64,000 nucleotides of DNA, taken from assembly GCA_965214795.1 (NCBI GenBank), contig OZ243976.1:4836001-4900000 (forward strand). The letters are read 5' to 3'. A program made the translations under genes and the position numbers. Origin of the DNA: JAJDXW01 sp965214795. Lineage in GTDB: Bacteria; Pseudomonadota; Gammaproteobacteria; HK1. Under the pieces are notes generated by a model. It did no database searches, was not told the DNA's origin, and saw only the letters and a program-made list of their open reading frames with translations. Shown here piece by piece: positions 41,755 to 51,204 of the stretch (its first letter is position 1; each line of letters begins with the position of its first letter).

Positions 41755-42974
41755 TCAGGCCGCTTCGCGACCCGGGTCGGCCGGCTCGCCGGCACCCTCG
41801 AGCCACTCCTCGAGCACCGCCTCGGTATCGGCTCCGAGCAGCGGCGCGGCGGCTACCGGGACGTGCGAGTCCGACATCCGGACCGGCCATCCGGGGATGG
41901 TGACTTCTCCTCGGGTGGGATGTTCCACCGTCGCGAACAGCCCGCGGGCACGCATGTTCCCGTCCTCCCAGAGCTCCTTGGTGCCGAACACCGCTCCGGC
42001 CGGAACGCCCGACGCGCCGAGGATCCGCATCACCTCGTCCTTGGTGCGGGTCCGCGTCCAGTCGGTGACGAGCGCGTCGACCTCCTCCCGGTGCCGCCCG
42101 CGCAGGGCGGGGGAAGCGAACTTCGGATCGTTCAGCCGGTCCTCGCGGCCGATCGCGCGCAGGAGCCGCTCTCCCAGTGGCCGTTGTGGGCGCGCGTGGC
42201 GTAGACGTAGCAATAGTCGTCCGGACCGCCGCCCTTGCACGGGAACACGTCCATCGGGGCGGTGAGGCCGAGGCCGACCCGATTCCCGGTCCGCCGCGGC
42301 GCCGTGCCCTGCGACAGCACGTGGGCATACGAAACCCGGCAGTAGTTGGTCACCGCGTCCTGCATCGCCACCTCCACCCGCTGGCCGCGCCCGGTGCGGT
42401 GGCGCTGAAGGAGGGCGCCGAGCACGCCGATCGCGCAGTGCAGCCCCGTCCCGGTGTCGCCGATGGTGGGCCCCGGACGAAGGGGGCGGCCGCCCTCCTC
42501 TCCGGTGATGGAGAGGGCGCCGCCGGCCGCTTGGCCGATCATGTCGAAGCTCAGAAAATCCGCGTATGGACTGTCGGGCGAAAACCCCTTCACGCTCGCG
42601 TAGACCATGCGGGGGTTGAGGGTCCGCACCCGCTCCCAGCCGAAACCGAGCCGCTCGATGACTCCCGGGCCGAAGTTCTCGACGAAGACGTCCGCCTTCG
42701 GAATGAGGGCCTCGAGCCGCGCCCGCCCGTCCGGCGACTTGAGATCGCAGGTGATGCTTCGCTTGTTCGCATTGAGCAGCAGGAAGTAGTGCGAGTCGAG
42801 CCCGGGGGTGTCGGTCGATGCCTGGCGCCCCTGGTCGCCGCCGGCCGGGTTCTCGACCTTGACCACGTCCGCGCCGAGCCATGCGAGCGCCTCGGTGCAG
42901 GACGGACCTGCCTCGAACTGCGTGAGATCGAGCACGCGCACGCCCGCGAGCGCCTTCGAATCGTTTCGTTCCAT
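41755..42974 (-). pseudogene. CaiB/BaiF family CoA-transferase, frameshifted
   Basis: The first frame gives the family N-terminus: GVRVLDLTQFEAGPSCTEALAWLGADVVKVE, LNANKRSITCDLK, FVENFGPGVIERLGFGW and the D of PTIGDTGTGLH. It stops soon after YATRAHNGHWE. The rest (RLLRAIGREDRLNDPKF, DEVMRILGASGVPAGAV, GWPVRMS) continues in another frame. Removing one AG from the GAGAG at 42169-42173 restores a 405-residue protein of normal length. It is thus either a recent pseudogene or a sequence error. Such enzymes move CoA between acyl groups (formyl-, oxalyl- or carnitine-type); the substrate is unknown. Downstream of nagZ by 7 bp. Confidence 0.85.
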
Positions 42975-42981
42975 CCTGATG

Positions 42982-44160
42982 TCATCCTTCCTCGTGGTGT
43001 GGCGGGACCGGCGGCTCCCCCGGGCCCAGGTGCTCCCGAAGCAGAGTCGCCGCTTCATGGTACTCGCGCTCCCCTGCGGGCGGGCGAGCGGACGGGCGCA
43101 GGCGGCCGAGGTCCCGGGTCGCGGGAGCCTCCGCGGGCGACCAGCCGTCCAGGGTCCGAACGAGGGCGGCCCGATCGTTCATCAGCAACGCGGCATCGCA
43201 GCCGGCCGCGAGCGCCGCCGCGACCCTCGCTTCGGGCGCGCCAAGGGCGCCCCGGGTCGAACCCCGGGTCGAACCCCGGGTCGAACCCCGGGCCGCACCC
43301 CGGGCCGCACCCATCGAGAGGTCGTCGCTCAACACGATACCAGCAAAGCCAAGATCGCGCCGGAGCACGCCGCGGAGCCACGTCTCCGAAAAGGTCACCT
43401 CCGCCGCGGGATCGACGGCCGGGAACCGGACGTGGCTGGTCATCACCCCCCCGAGGCGGGGGGCGAGCGCGGCGAACGGCGCGAGATCGGCCACACGCAG
43501 CGCGGCAAGCGGCCGTCCATCCACCACCGAATCGAGGTGGGTGTCGCCGCGCGCCGTTCCATGGCCCGGAAAGTGCTTCCCGACTCCCGCGAAGCCCGCC
43601 CGGCGCGCTCCCCGGAGCCAGCCCCCCGCGAGCTCCGTCACCGCCGCCGGCTCGCTGTGGAAGGCGCGCGCTCCGATCGTCTCCTCGTTCCCCGCGCCGA
43701 GATCGACGACCGGAGCGAAGTCGAGGTCGAGCCCGGCGCGCCGCAGCTCGAACGCCGCGACGAGCCCGGCCGCCTCGGCCAGCAGCCGGCCGAGGGCCGG
43801 GTCGCGGTCGTATCGCTTCCCGATGCGGCGCGCGGCGGGAAGCTCCGTGAACCCGTCGTGGAACCGCTGCACGCGGCCTCCCTCATGGTCCACCGCGATG
43901 AGGAGCGGCGGCGAGCGGAGCGCGTGCAGCTCCGTGGTGAGGGCGGCGAGCTGCCGCGGCCCGGCATGGTTGCGATCGAAGAGAACCACCCCGCCGATCG
44001 CCGGGTGCGCCGCGATCTCGCGATCCTCGGGGTCGAGCGCCGGACCGGCGAGGTCCATCATGAGGGGGCCGAGACCCGCCGCCGCGCCGCGGCCGATCCC
44101 GTTCCCGCGCGCCCCCCCGCCCGCGCTCCCCCGGCGGCCCGCGAAGGGCCGATCCGTCAT
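42982..44160 (-). CDS. nagZ: Beta-N-acetylhexosaminidase NagZ (GH3), with repeat insert
   Basis: 392 residues. The GH3 features are LLIAVDHEGGRVQRF, the His loop VGKHFPGHGTARGDTHLD (residues about 193-210) and the nucleophile Asp in IVLSDDLSM (about 279-283). It removes GlcNAc from muropeptides during wall recycling. Directly after the nucleophile loop, residues about 285-304 are a repeat run (GAARGAARGSTRGSTRGSTR) not found in the family; the following APEARVAAALAAGCD is normal. The first 30 residues are Gly/Arg-rich and may not all be translated. ATG 44160 overlaps the lipB stop. Confidence 0.93.
   Translation of the reverse strand: MTDRPFAGRRGSAGGGARGNGIGRGAAAGLGPLMMDLAGPALDPEDREIAAHPAIGGVVLFDRNHAGPRQLAALTTELHALRSPPLLIAVDHEGGRVQRFHDGFTELPAARRIGKRYDRDPALGRLLAEAAGLVAAFELRRAGLDLDFAPVVDLGAGNEETIGARAFHSEPAAVTELAGGWLRGARRAGFAGVGKHFPGHGTARGDTHLDSVVDGRPLAALRVADLAPFAALAPRLGGVMTSHVRFPAVDPAAEVTFSETWLRGVLRRDLGFAGIVLSDDLSMGAARGAARGSTRGSTRGSTRGALGAPEARVAAALAAGCDAALLMNDRAALVRTLDGWSPAEAPATRDLGRLRPSARPPAGEREYHEAATLLREHLGPGEPPVPPHHEEG
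43254..43313 (-). repeat. 12-bp tandem repeat, 5 units, in nagZ
   Basis: Three exact copies of GGGTCGAACCCC, then two of GGGCCGCACCCC (the last with one change). On the coding strand the first type gives Gly-Ser-Thr-Arg and the second Gly-Ala-Ala-Arg. Units keep the frame. Confidence 0.97.
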
Positions 44161-44801
44161 CCCGCCGCCCGGCGGCCCGCGACGCGGCCCATCAGCTCCC
44201 GGGCGACGCGCTCCCCGGCCTCCTCCACCGACCAGTCGACCCCGAGATCACGCAGCCGGACGACCTCGAGGCCCGCGTACCCGCACGGATCGATGCCTTG
44301 AAAGGGAGCGAGGTCGAGGTCGACGTTGACCGCGATGCCGTGGTAGGTGCAGCCCCTGCGCACCCGCAGCCCGAGGGCGGCGAGCTTGGCGTTCCCCACG
44401 TAGACCCCGGGCGCTCCGGGGCGCCGCCCGGCGGCCACCCCCGCGACCCCCACCGCGTCGATCACCGCTTGCTCGAGGTCGTGAACGAGCCCCCGCACTC
44501 CCAGTGCGAGCCGGCGAAGGTCGATGAGGACGTAGACGACCGCCTGCCCCGGTCCGTGATAGGTCACCTGCCCCCCGCGATCCGTCGCGATGACCGGGAC
44601 CCTTCCGGGGGCGTGCACGTGTGCTCGCCGTCCCGACTGCCCGAGGGTGAAGACCGGCGGGTGCTCGACCAGCCAGATCTCGTCCGGGGAATGTTCGGTG
44701 CGCGAGTCCGTGTACGCGCGCATCTCGCCCACCGCACGCTCGCACGCCCGGCGGCCGAGCCGGCGAAGGCGGATCTCGGGCGGAGGGACCGCTCCCCGCA
44801 C
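44157..44801 (-). CDS. lipB: Octanoyl-[acyl-carrier-protein]:protein N-octanoyltransferase
   Basis: 214 residues. The signature RGGQVTYHGPGQAVVYVLIDL, catalytic Lys in GNAKLAALGLRVRRGCTYHG and catalytic Cys in GIDPCGYAGLEVV are present. It transfers octanoate to lipoyl domains, the first step of lipoate synthesis. GTG 44801 gives the family length and lies 7 bp after dacA. The next gene, nagZ, overlaps by 4 bp. Confidence 0.95.
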   Translation of the reverse strand: MRGAVPPPEIRLRRLGRRACERAVGEMRAYTDSRTEHSPDEIWLVEHPPVFTLGQSGRRAHVHAPGRVPVIATDRGGQVTYHGPGQAVVYVLIDLRRLALGVRGLVHDLEQAVIDAVGVAGVAAGRRPGAPGVYVGNAKLAALGLRVRRGCTYHGIAVNVDLDLAPFQGIDPCGYAGLEVVRLRDLGVDWSVEEAGERVARELMGRVAGRRAAG

Positions 44802-44808
44802 GGCCTGC

Positions 44809-45975
44809 TCAACGCCAGAGCAGCCAGAACCAGTCCACGGCGCGGCGATAGAGGGAGCCCTGCGGCACCTCGGCAAGCGCGATCAGCTCGCGCTCCGCGA
44901 TCGTCTCGTCCCCCAGGGTGACCTCGAGGGTACCCACCCGGCTCGCTTCCGGCACCGGCGCGATGAGGGGCTCGTCGAACGCGACCTTCGTATCGACGCG
45001 GTCGGCCTTGCGCCGCTCGACGGTCAGCCACAGGTCGCGGGCTACCCCGGCCTGGACCGACGGACGATCGCCGGACCAGACCCGGACCGTGCCGATCGGC
45101 TCCCGCTGCGCGTAGACGAGGTTCGTCTGGAAGTTCCGGTAGCCGTACTTGAGCAGGGCCTGCGCCGCCTGGAACCGCTCCGGGGACCCGGGGGAACCCA
45201 TGACCACCGCAACGACCCGCGTTCCGTCCCGGTTGGCGGATGCGGCCAGACAGTAGCCCGCCGCCTTGGTGTACCCGGTCTTGCCTCCGTCGACCGAGGG
45301 GTCGCGCTTCAGCAGCCGATTGCGGTTCGGCTGCTTGATGTTGTTGTAGGTGAACGACTCGAGAGAGTGCCAGCCATACATCTCGGGGAAGTCCCGCATG
45401 AGCGCGCGCATGAGAATGGCGACGTCGCGGGCGGTCGTGTAGTTCTCGCGATGGGGAAGTCCGTGCGAGTTCGCGAAGCGGGTTCCGGTCATGCCGAGAC
45501 GCTCCGCCTCCTCGTCCATCAACTGGACGAAAGCCTCCTCCGTGCCGGCCACGTGCTCCGCGATCGCGACGCTCGCGTCGTTGCCGGACTGCACGATGAC
45601 CCCTTTCAGGAGATCCTCGACCGACACCCGGCTCCCGACCTCGATGAACATCTGCGAGCCGCCCATCTTCCACGCCCTGCGGCTCACCGTGACCATCTCG
45701 TCGAGGGCGAGGTCTCCCTCCGCAATCCGCGAGAACGCGACGTACGCGGTCATCAGCTTGACCAGGCTCGCGGGCTCCATCCGCCGGTCGGCCTCGTGCT
45801 CGGCGAGGATCCGTCCGCTGTGAAAGTCCTGGAGCAGCCAGGCCTTGGCATCGAGCCGCACGGGGCTCGCGGCGGCCGCGGTCAGTGCGAACCCCAAGGC
45901 CGCGAGCGCCGCCGGCCAGCGCCAGCCCCGACCCGCCCCCCGGTTCACTCCCGCATTCACTCTCGCTTCACGCAT
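44809..45975 (-). CDS. dacA: D-alanyl-D-alanine carboxypeptidase (PBP5/6 family)
   Basis: 388 residues. Signal peptide (WRWPAALAALGFALTAAAA), SxxK in EPASLVKLMTAY, SGN in VIVQSGNDASVAI and KTG in VDGGKTGYTKAAGY. The C-terminal beta domain and amphipathic anchor (LYRRAVDWFWLLWR) are present, so it is attached to the periplasmic face of the inner membrane. It trims pentapeptides in peptidoglycan. The start overlaps the rlpA stop by 8 bp. Confidence 0.96.
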   Translation of the reverse strand: MREARVNAGVNRGAGRGWRWPAALAALGFALTAAAASPVRLDAKAWLLQDFHSGRILAEHEADRRMEPASLVKLMTAYVAFSRIAEGDLALDEMVTVSRRAWKMGGSQMFIEVGSRVSVEDLLKGVIVQSGNDASVAIAEHVAGTEEAFVQLMDEEAERLGMTGTRFANSHGLPHRENYTTARDVAILMRALMRDFPEMYGWHSLESFTYNNIKQPNRNRLLKRDPSVDGGKTGYTKAAGYCLAASANRDGTRVVAVVMGSPGSPERFQAAQALLKYGYRNFQTNLVYAQREPIGTVRVWSGDRPSVQAGVARDLWLTVERRKADRVDTKVAFDEPLIAPVPEASRVGTLEVTLGDETIAERELIALAEVPQGSLYRRAVDWFWLLWR

Positions 45976-46903
45976 TGTCGTCCGCTGCCGCCTTCCCGCC
46001 TCGACCCTCGATGACCACCCGCGCGTTGCGCACCCCCACCGCGTTCAACCCTTCCAGCACCCGATCCGTCTCGTCCGGCCCGGACAGCGGCCCGATGCGG
46101 ACGCGATGGATGATGCGTTCCTCCTCCTCGATCCAGTCGAGCGATGCCTGTCCGGGCCGCAACCCCTCCGCCAGCGTGTACGCTCTCGTCGCGTTGCGCT
46201 CGTCCGTGTAGGCGCCCACCTGGACGAAGTACCGTGGCGGCCCGCGCACCAGGGGAGGCGGAGGCCCCGAGCGGCCGCCCCGATCGAGCGCGATGACCCG
46301 GACTTCCACCGGCCCCGACCCGGGGTCCGCGATCCCCAGCTTGACCGCGGCCGTATAGGAGAGATCGATGATGCGGCCGGGATGGAACGGCCCCCGGTCG
46401 TTGACCCGGACCACGGCGCTGCGCCCGTTCTCGAGATGGGTGACCCGGACGTAGGTGGGAAGGGGCAGGCTCCGGTGCGCGGCCGTCATGGCGAACATGT
46501 CGTACGGTTCCCGGCTGCTCGTGAGGCGCTTGTGGAACTTGCGCCCGTACCACGACGCGACCCCCCGCTCGACGTATCCATGGCTCGACGGCAGGGTGCG
46601 ATAGGTGCGGCCGAACACCACGTATGCGCGCGGGTTGCCGTACCGGCTCCACGCCTCCGGCGCCGGCACCGCGTCGGGGACCCGCATCAGTTCGGCGCGG
46701 GAGGGACCGCCGATGGGCGGACCGTCGCGGGAGGGGTCGAGCGCTTCGCCCTGGCGGGCGTAGAGGGGCTCGCCCGGCGGCCCGTCCGGGGTCGGGCGCG
46801 AGTCCTCGGCATGGGGGGCGTGGGGAAGCGGCTCGTCCGACGGCGAGCACCCTGCGGCTCCCGCGAGGACCGCGATGCACAGAAGGCACGCCGCACGACC
46901 CAC
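45968..46903 (-). CDS. rlpA: Septal ring lytic transglycosylase RlpA
   Basis: 311 residues. Lipobox LAGAAGC puts the acylated Cys at residue 19. The double-psi barrel is GVASWYGRKFHKRLTSSREPYD then TYVRVTHLENGRSAVVRVNDRGPFHPGRIIDLS with the catalytic Asp. A C-terminal SPOR domain (RYFVQVGAYTDERNATRAY) would bind denuded septal glycans. The GTG start at 46903 overlaps the mltB stop by one base (TAGTG). Confidence 0.93.
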   Translation of the reverse strand: MGRAACLLCIAVLAGAAGCSPSDEPLPHAPHAEDSRPTPDGPPGEPLYARQGEALDPSRDGPPIGGPSRAELMRVPDAVPAPEAWSRYGNPRAYVVFGRTYRTLPSSHGYVERGVASWYGRKFHKRLTSSREPYDMFAMTAAHRSLPLPTYVRVTHLENGRSAVVRVNDRGPFHPGRIIDLSYTAAVKLGIADPGSGPVEVRVIALDRGGRSGPPPPLVRGPPRYFVQVGAYTDERNATRAYTLAEGLRPGQASLDWIEEEERIIHRVRIGPLSGPDETDRVLEGLNAVGVRNARVVIEGRGGKAAADDNA

Positions 46904-47958
46904 TATTCGCCTTTGCGCCGGATCTCGGCCGCGAGTTGATGGACCGCCATCGCGTAGAGCGCGCTCCGGTTGTACCTCGTGATCACGTAGAAGTTCCGGA
47001 AGCCGACCCAGTACTCCGACCCCTCGGCCCCGTCGAGCCGGACCAGGGTGACCGGCGTGTCGGGCTCGGGGGGCGATGCGCCGTCGCGCGCCCGCAGGCC
47101 GGCCTCTTGCAGGTCGCGCCACGCGAGCTCCGGACGAAGGCCGCCGGCCAGCGCGTCGGCGCGTTCGGGGTCGAGCGCGGTCACCGGAGCCGCGACCGGC
47201 TCCCCGTCCCGCCAGCCATGCCGGTGCAGGTACGCGCCGACGCTCCCGACGGCATCGTCCACGCTGCCCACGAGGTCGCGACGGCCGTCACCGTCGAAGT
47301 CGATCGCGTAGGCCCGGTAGCTGCTCGGAATGAACTGGGGGATGCCGATCGCGCCGGCGTAGGAACCCGTCAGATCGGCGGCGCTCCGGTTCTCCTCCCT
47401 GAGGAACAGGAGATATTCTTCGAGCTCGCGGCGGAAGAACGCTCCCCGGCGGGGCGAGAAGAACGCGAGTGTCGAGAGGGCGTCGATGACGCGGTAACGA
47501 CCCGTGTACCGACCGTAGAAGGTCTCGACCCCGATGATCGCGGCCACGATCTCCGGGGGCACCCCGAACCGGCCCCTCACCCGCTCGAGCACCGGCCGGC
47601 GCTCACGGGCGAACGCCGCGCCGCGCCGGATGCGGGCCCGGGTGATGAAGATCTCGCGATAGGCGTGCCACGGCTTCGCCTCCGCCGGGCGGCTGAACGC
47701 ATCCAGGACCGTCTGCTGCCGGCGAGCGTCGCGAAAGATCTCCCGCAGCCAGGCCCCGTCCAGCCCGTGCCGCGACTCGACCTCGTGCATGAACGACCGA
47801 ACCGAGGCTACCTCGTCCAGCGGGCCGTCCGCGGACCAGGCCGCGGCCGCGAACCCGAGCAGAAGGCCGGCAAGCCCGCAAACCCGACCGACTTTCGTCG
47901 CGAGGGCGCCGCGGCGCCGCGGCGACGGGCCGAACGGACCGACAGGCGCCGAGGTCAT
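46903..47958 (-). CDS. mltB: Lytic murein transglycosylase B family
   Basis: 351 residues. Catalytic Glu is in IIGVETFYGRYTGRYRV; GIPQFIPSSYRAYAIDFDGDGRRD and VGAYLHRHGW are typical of MltB. The N-terminus MTSAPVGPFGPSPRRRGALA then TKVGRVCGLAGLLLGFAAAA reads as a signal peptide with a long basic n-region. That n-region (about residues 7-25) is encoded by family B repeat sequence (47891-47955). No lipobox is seen. The final NFYVITRYNRSALYAMAVHQL is standard. Confidence 0.93.
   Translation of the reverse strand: MTSAPVGPFGPSPRRRGALATKVGRVCGLAGLLLGFAAAAWSADGPLDEVASVRSFMHEVESRHGLDGAWLREIFRDARRQQTVLDAFSRPAEAKPWHAYREIFITRARIRRGAAFARERRPVLERVRGRFGVPPEIVAAIIGVETFYGRYTGRYRVIDALSTLAFFSPRRGAFFRRELEEYLLFLREENRSAADLTGSYAGAIGIPQFIPSSYRAYAIDFDGDGRRDLVGSVDDAVGSVGAYLHRHGWRDGEPVAAPVTALDPERADALAGGLRPELAWRDLQEAGLRARDGASPPEPDTPVTLVRLDGAEGSEYWVGFRNFYVITRYNRSALYAMAVHQLAAEIRRKGE
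47891..47955 (+). repeat. Family B end fragment inside the mltB coding region
   Basis: ACTTTCGTCGCGAGGGCGCC at 47891-47910 is identical to 8548-8567 of copy 2; the next about 45 bp (GGGCCGAACGGACCGACAGG area) are diverged but alignable. It encodes the Arg/Gly-rich start of the MltB signal peptide on the minus strand. 47959-48193, upstream of it, holds no recognisable gene. Confidence 0.7.
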
Positions 47959-48193
47959 GGCCGACACCCCGCCGAAGCGACTCGAGGGAGTGCGGCTCGT
48001 CCCCGTCCGCGGATCGGCCTCCGCGGCGTAAAGCCGGCAAAACCTGCGGGCAGACCCCCATCGCATCCGCATCGGATACCTCCTTGCCAGTACTTCTGCA
48101 CAGTGATTCTGATCGATTGAAAACGAAGCGTACAGGTGCCGTTCCGGCCCCGTCTCCACCGTCCCGGATGGCCGGAATCGCCGTGCACGGGCA

Positions 48194-49282
48194 CTAGTGC
48201 GCCAGCAACCGCCGGTGCGAGAACATCGACATCACGATCCCGAACGCCGCCATCGTAGTGACCAGGGAAGTCCCGCCGTAGCTTATCAGCGGGAGCGGCA
48301 GCCCCACCACCGGCAGCAACCCGCTCACCATGCCCACGTTCACGAACACGTGCATGAAGAACGAGAGCACGAGACCGGCCGCCACGAGCCGCCCGAAGGG
48401 CTCCTGGGACTGTCCCGCGATCCAGAGCCCGCGGAAGACCACGATGCCGGCGAGCACGAGGATCACCGCAACGCCGAGCAGGCCGAACTCCTCGGCGAGG
48501 ACCGCGAAGACGAAGTCCGTGGAGCGCTCCGGCAGGAAGTCGAGCTGCGACTGCGTCCCGTTGAGCCATCCCTTCCCGTAGAGTCCGCCCGAGCCGATGG
48601 CGATCTTGGACTGGAGGACCTGATAGCCGCCGCCGAGCGGATTGCGCTCCGGGTCGAGGAAGGTGATGACCCGCTCGCGCTGGTAGTCCTTGAGGCCATA
48701 CCAGGCGAGCGGCAACGACGCGAGCCCCGCGGCCGCGAAGGCGGCCAGGAGCCGCCAGCGCATGCCGGCAATGAACAACAGGCCGCCCCCGGCCACCGCG
48801 ATGATCACCGCGGTTCCGAGGTCCGGCTGGTATCCGATGAGGAGCACGGGGAGCGCGATGAACGCGACCGCCCCGACGATCACGGAGAGCCGCGACGCCC
48901 CATCGCGCTTCGCCAGGAAGGTCGCCACCATCAGTGGGGTGGCGATCTTCGCCACCTCCGCCGGCTGGAACTGAAGCCCACCGGCGGCGAGCCACCGCTG
49001 CGCGCCTTTCGCCGACGAGCCGACCACGAACACCGCGACCAGCGCCGCGACCGCCGCGGCGTAGAACCAGGGCGCCCACCGGGCGTAGTAGCCGGGCTCG
49101 ATGTGGGCGAGGGCGGCGAGGACCCCGATGCCGACGAGAAGGCGCACGATCTGGCGGTGCAGCAGCGGCTCCCCGCCCGTCGAATAGGCCCCGATCAGGC
49201 CGATCCCGGTGAGCAGCAGGAGAGCGCACACGAGGGGCACGTCGAATCGTGCGAGACGGGGGCGAAGGCGGCGGATATCCAT
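48194..49282 (-). CDS. rodA: Rod-shape peptidoglycan polymerase RodA (SEDS)
   Basis: 362 residues, ten or so membrane helices. SEDS landmarks are GAQRWLAAGGLQFQPAEVAKI, GYQPDLGTAVI with the catalytic-site Asp, LAEEFGLLGV and the C-terminal GLPLPLISYGGTSL. It polymerises glycan for lateral wall growth with PBP2. Starts 4 bp after mrdA. Confidence 0.97.
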   Translation of the reverse strand: MDIRRLRPRLARFDVPLVCALLLLTGIGLIGAYSTGGEPLLHRQIVRLLVGIGVLAALAHIEPGYYARWAPWFYAAAVAALVAVFVVGSSAKGAQRWLAAGGLQFQPAEVAKIATPLMVATFLAKRDGASRLSVIVGAVAFIALPVLLIGYQPDLGTAVIIAVAGGGLLFIAGMRWRLLAAFAAAGLASLPLAWYGLKDYQRERVITFLDPERNPLGGGYQVLQSKIAIGSGGLYGKGWLNGTQSQLDFLPERSTDFVFAVLAEEFGLLGVAVILVLAGIVVFRGLWIAGQSQEPFGRLVAAGLVLSFFMHVFVNVGMVSGLLPVVGLPLPLISYGGTSLVTTMAAFGIVMSMFSHRRLLAH

Positions 49283-49286
49283 CCGT

Positions 49287-51170
49287 TCACCGCGTGTCGG
49301 CCACGATGAGCGCGGCCGGCTCCTCGGACCCGCCGTGCAGGTGGTAGTCGATGAGCGCGCGTGCGATCGGGGCCGCCACGCGGCTGCCCGAACCGCCGTG
49401 CTCCACCACCACCGCGACCGCGATGCGGGGATCGTCGATCGGAGCGAACGCCGCGAAGAGCGCATGGTCGCGCCGTTCCCAGGGGATGGACTCGAGGTCG
49501 TCGGGGGACACCCGGGCCGTCTGGCGCACGACCTGGGCCGTCCCGGTCTTCCCCGCGAGCCGGTACGCGAGCCCCTCGGCGATCCGGCTCGCGGTGCCGG
49601 ACCCGGTGTGCACCGCGGCCTCCATGCCGTCGATGACGCGCCTCCAGTGCCCTTCGCCGTTCGCGGCCACCGGGGGCCGGTGTTCCGCCGGCAACACCTC
49701 CGACACCCCGTTTCGCTCGATCCGGATCGCCACCCGGGGCCGCAGGCGGACCCCCCGGCCGGCCACCGTGGCGGTCGCGCTCGCGAGCTGCAGGGGCGTG
49801 GACAGCATGTAACCCTGGCCGATGCCGGAGATGATCGTCTCTCCCGCCGTCCAGGGCCGGCCGAGGGTGGCGAGCTTCCACTCGCGCGAGGGAACCAGGC
49901 CCGGGGCCTCTCGGGGCAGGTCCACACCGGTCGGCTCCCCGAACCCGAAGCGGGTGAGATACTGATGGATGCCGGTGATCCCGAGCTTGTACGCGAGCTC
50001 GTAGAAGTACACGTCGCAGCTCTCGGCAAGCCCCCGCTTGAGGCCGACCCGCCCGTGCCCGCCCACCCTCCAGTCGCGGTACTCGTACGTGGTGCCCGGC
50101 AGACGGTACGTCCCGGAGCAAAAGACGCGGCCGAGCGCGAGGTCCAGGGACTGGTCGAGGCCGGCGAAGGCGAGAAAGATCTTGGCGACCGATCCCGGGG
50201 GGTACTGGCCGTGGAGCGCGCGGTTGAACATCGGCCGGCCGTGGGCGCCGCTCAGCTCCGCGAAGCCGGCCCGGTCGATTCCGTGGACCAGAGGATTCGG
50301 ATCGAACGAGGGGGAGCTCGCGAAGGCGAGCACCACCCCGTCGCGGGGGTCGACGGCCACGATCGCACCCACCTTGCCGGCAAGCGCCGCGTGCGTGCGG
50401 AGTTGAAGGTCCACGTCCAGTCCGATGGTGACGTCCGCCCCCGGGACCGGATCGGTCGAATCAATCGTCCGCACCACCCGCCCCCGGGCGTCGACCTCCA
50501 CCTGTTCGACCCCGGCCAGTCCGTGGAGCGTCCGCTCCCACGAGCGCTCCACCCCGGTCTTGCCGATGTAGCGGGTGGCCCGGTAGTGCGGGTCTCCCTT
50601 CAGGCGGCGCCGCTCGGCGGGATTGATCCGGCCCACGTAGCCCACCACGTGGGCAAGCGCCTCGCCGAAGGGATACTCGCGCACGATCCGGGTGTGGATG
50701 TCCACCCCCGGAAACCGGTGCCGGTTCACGGAGAACACGGCCACCTCGCGTTCGTCGAGGCGGGTCTTCAACGGAATGCTCTCGAACCCCGGCAGGTGGC
50801 GCATCTGCTGCCGGAACTTCTCCTCTTCCGCTTCGTCGATGGTCAGGATCTCGCGGAGGAGATCGAGGGTCCGGTCCACCCCCGCGGTCTGCTCCGGGAC
50901 GACCTCGAGGCTGTACACCGAGAAGTTGCGGGCCAGGACGACCGCGTTGCGGTCCCGCACGAGACCGCGGGCAGGGGGGATCGCGCGGATCCGGATCCGG
51001 TTCTCGTGGGAGAGCGTCGTGTAGTGCTCGTGCTGCACGACCTGGAGATACCCGGCCCGCAGGAGGAGTGCGAGAAGCCCCGCCCCGGCCAGTCCGGCGC
51101 CGACGAGCACCCGCGAGCGATACCGGCGCCGCTCGTGCGCCGCGTCCCGGCGCAGCGGGTGCAGGCTCAC
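49287..51170 (-). CDS. mrdA: Penicillin-binding protein 2
   Basis: 627 residues. One N-terminal membrane anchor (about 20-40), a pedestal domain, then the transpeptidase: SxxK in YPPGSVAKIFLAFA, SxD in LAESCDVYFYELAYKLGI and KTG in RLAGKTGTAQVV. The SxxK reads SVAK in place of the more common STFK/STVK. It cross-links lateral wall and activates RodA. Operon mreB-mreC-mreD-mrdA-rodA. Confidence 0.97.
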   Translation of the reverse strand: MSLHPLRRDAAHERRRYRSRVLVGAGLAGAGLLALLLRAGYLQVVQHEHYTTLSHENRIRIRAIPPARGLVRDRNAVVLARNFSVYSLEVVPEQTAGVDRTLDLLREILTIDEAEEEKFRQQMRHLPGFESIPLKTRLDEREVAVFSVNRHRFPGVDIHTRIVREYPFGEALAHVVGYVGRINPAERRRLKGDPHYRATRYIGKTGVERSWERTLHGLAGVEQVEVDARGRVVRTIDSTDPVPGADVTIGLDVDLQLRTHAALAGKVGAIVAVDPRDGVVLAFASSPSFDPNPLVHGIDRAGFAELSGAHGRPMFNRALHGQYPPGSVAKIFLAFAGLDQSLDLALGRVFCSGTYRLPGTTYEYRDWRVGGHGRVGLKRGLAESCDVYFYELAYKLGITGIHQYLTRFGFGEPTGVDLPREAPGLVPSREWKLATLGRPWTAGETIISGIGQGYMLSTPLQLASATATVAGRGVRLRPRVAIRIERNGVSEVLPAEHRPPVAANGEGHWRRVIDGMEAAVHTGSGTASRIAEGLAYRLAGKTGTAQVVRQTARVSPDDLESIPWERRDHALFAAFAPIDDPRIAVAVVVEHGGSGSRVAAPIARALIDYHLHGGSEEPAALIVADTR

Positions 51171-51204
51171 GAGGGAGCCCGTCCCGGCGGCGGCGCCCGA
51201 TTCT

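Noticed and set aside
41755..42974. Programmed frameshift in the CoA-transferase
   Set aside because: No slippery run or stimulatory structure seen; the family is never frameshifted, and an AG duplication explains it.
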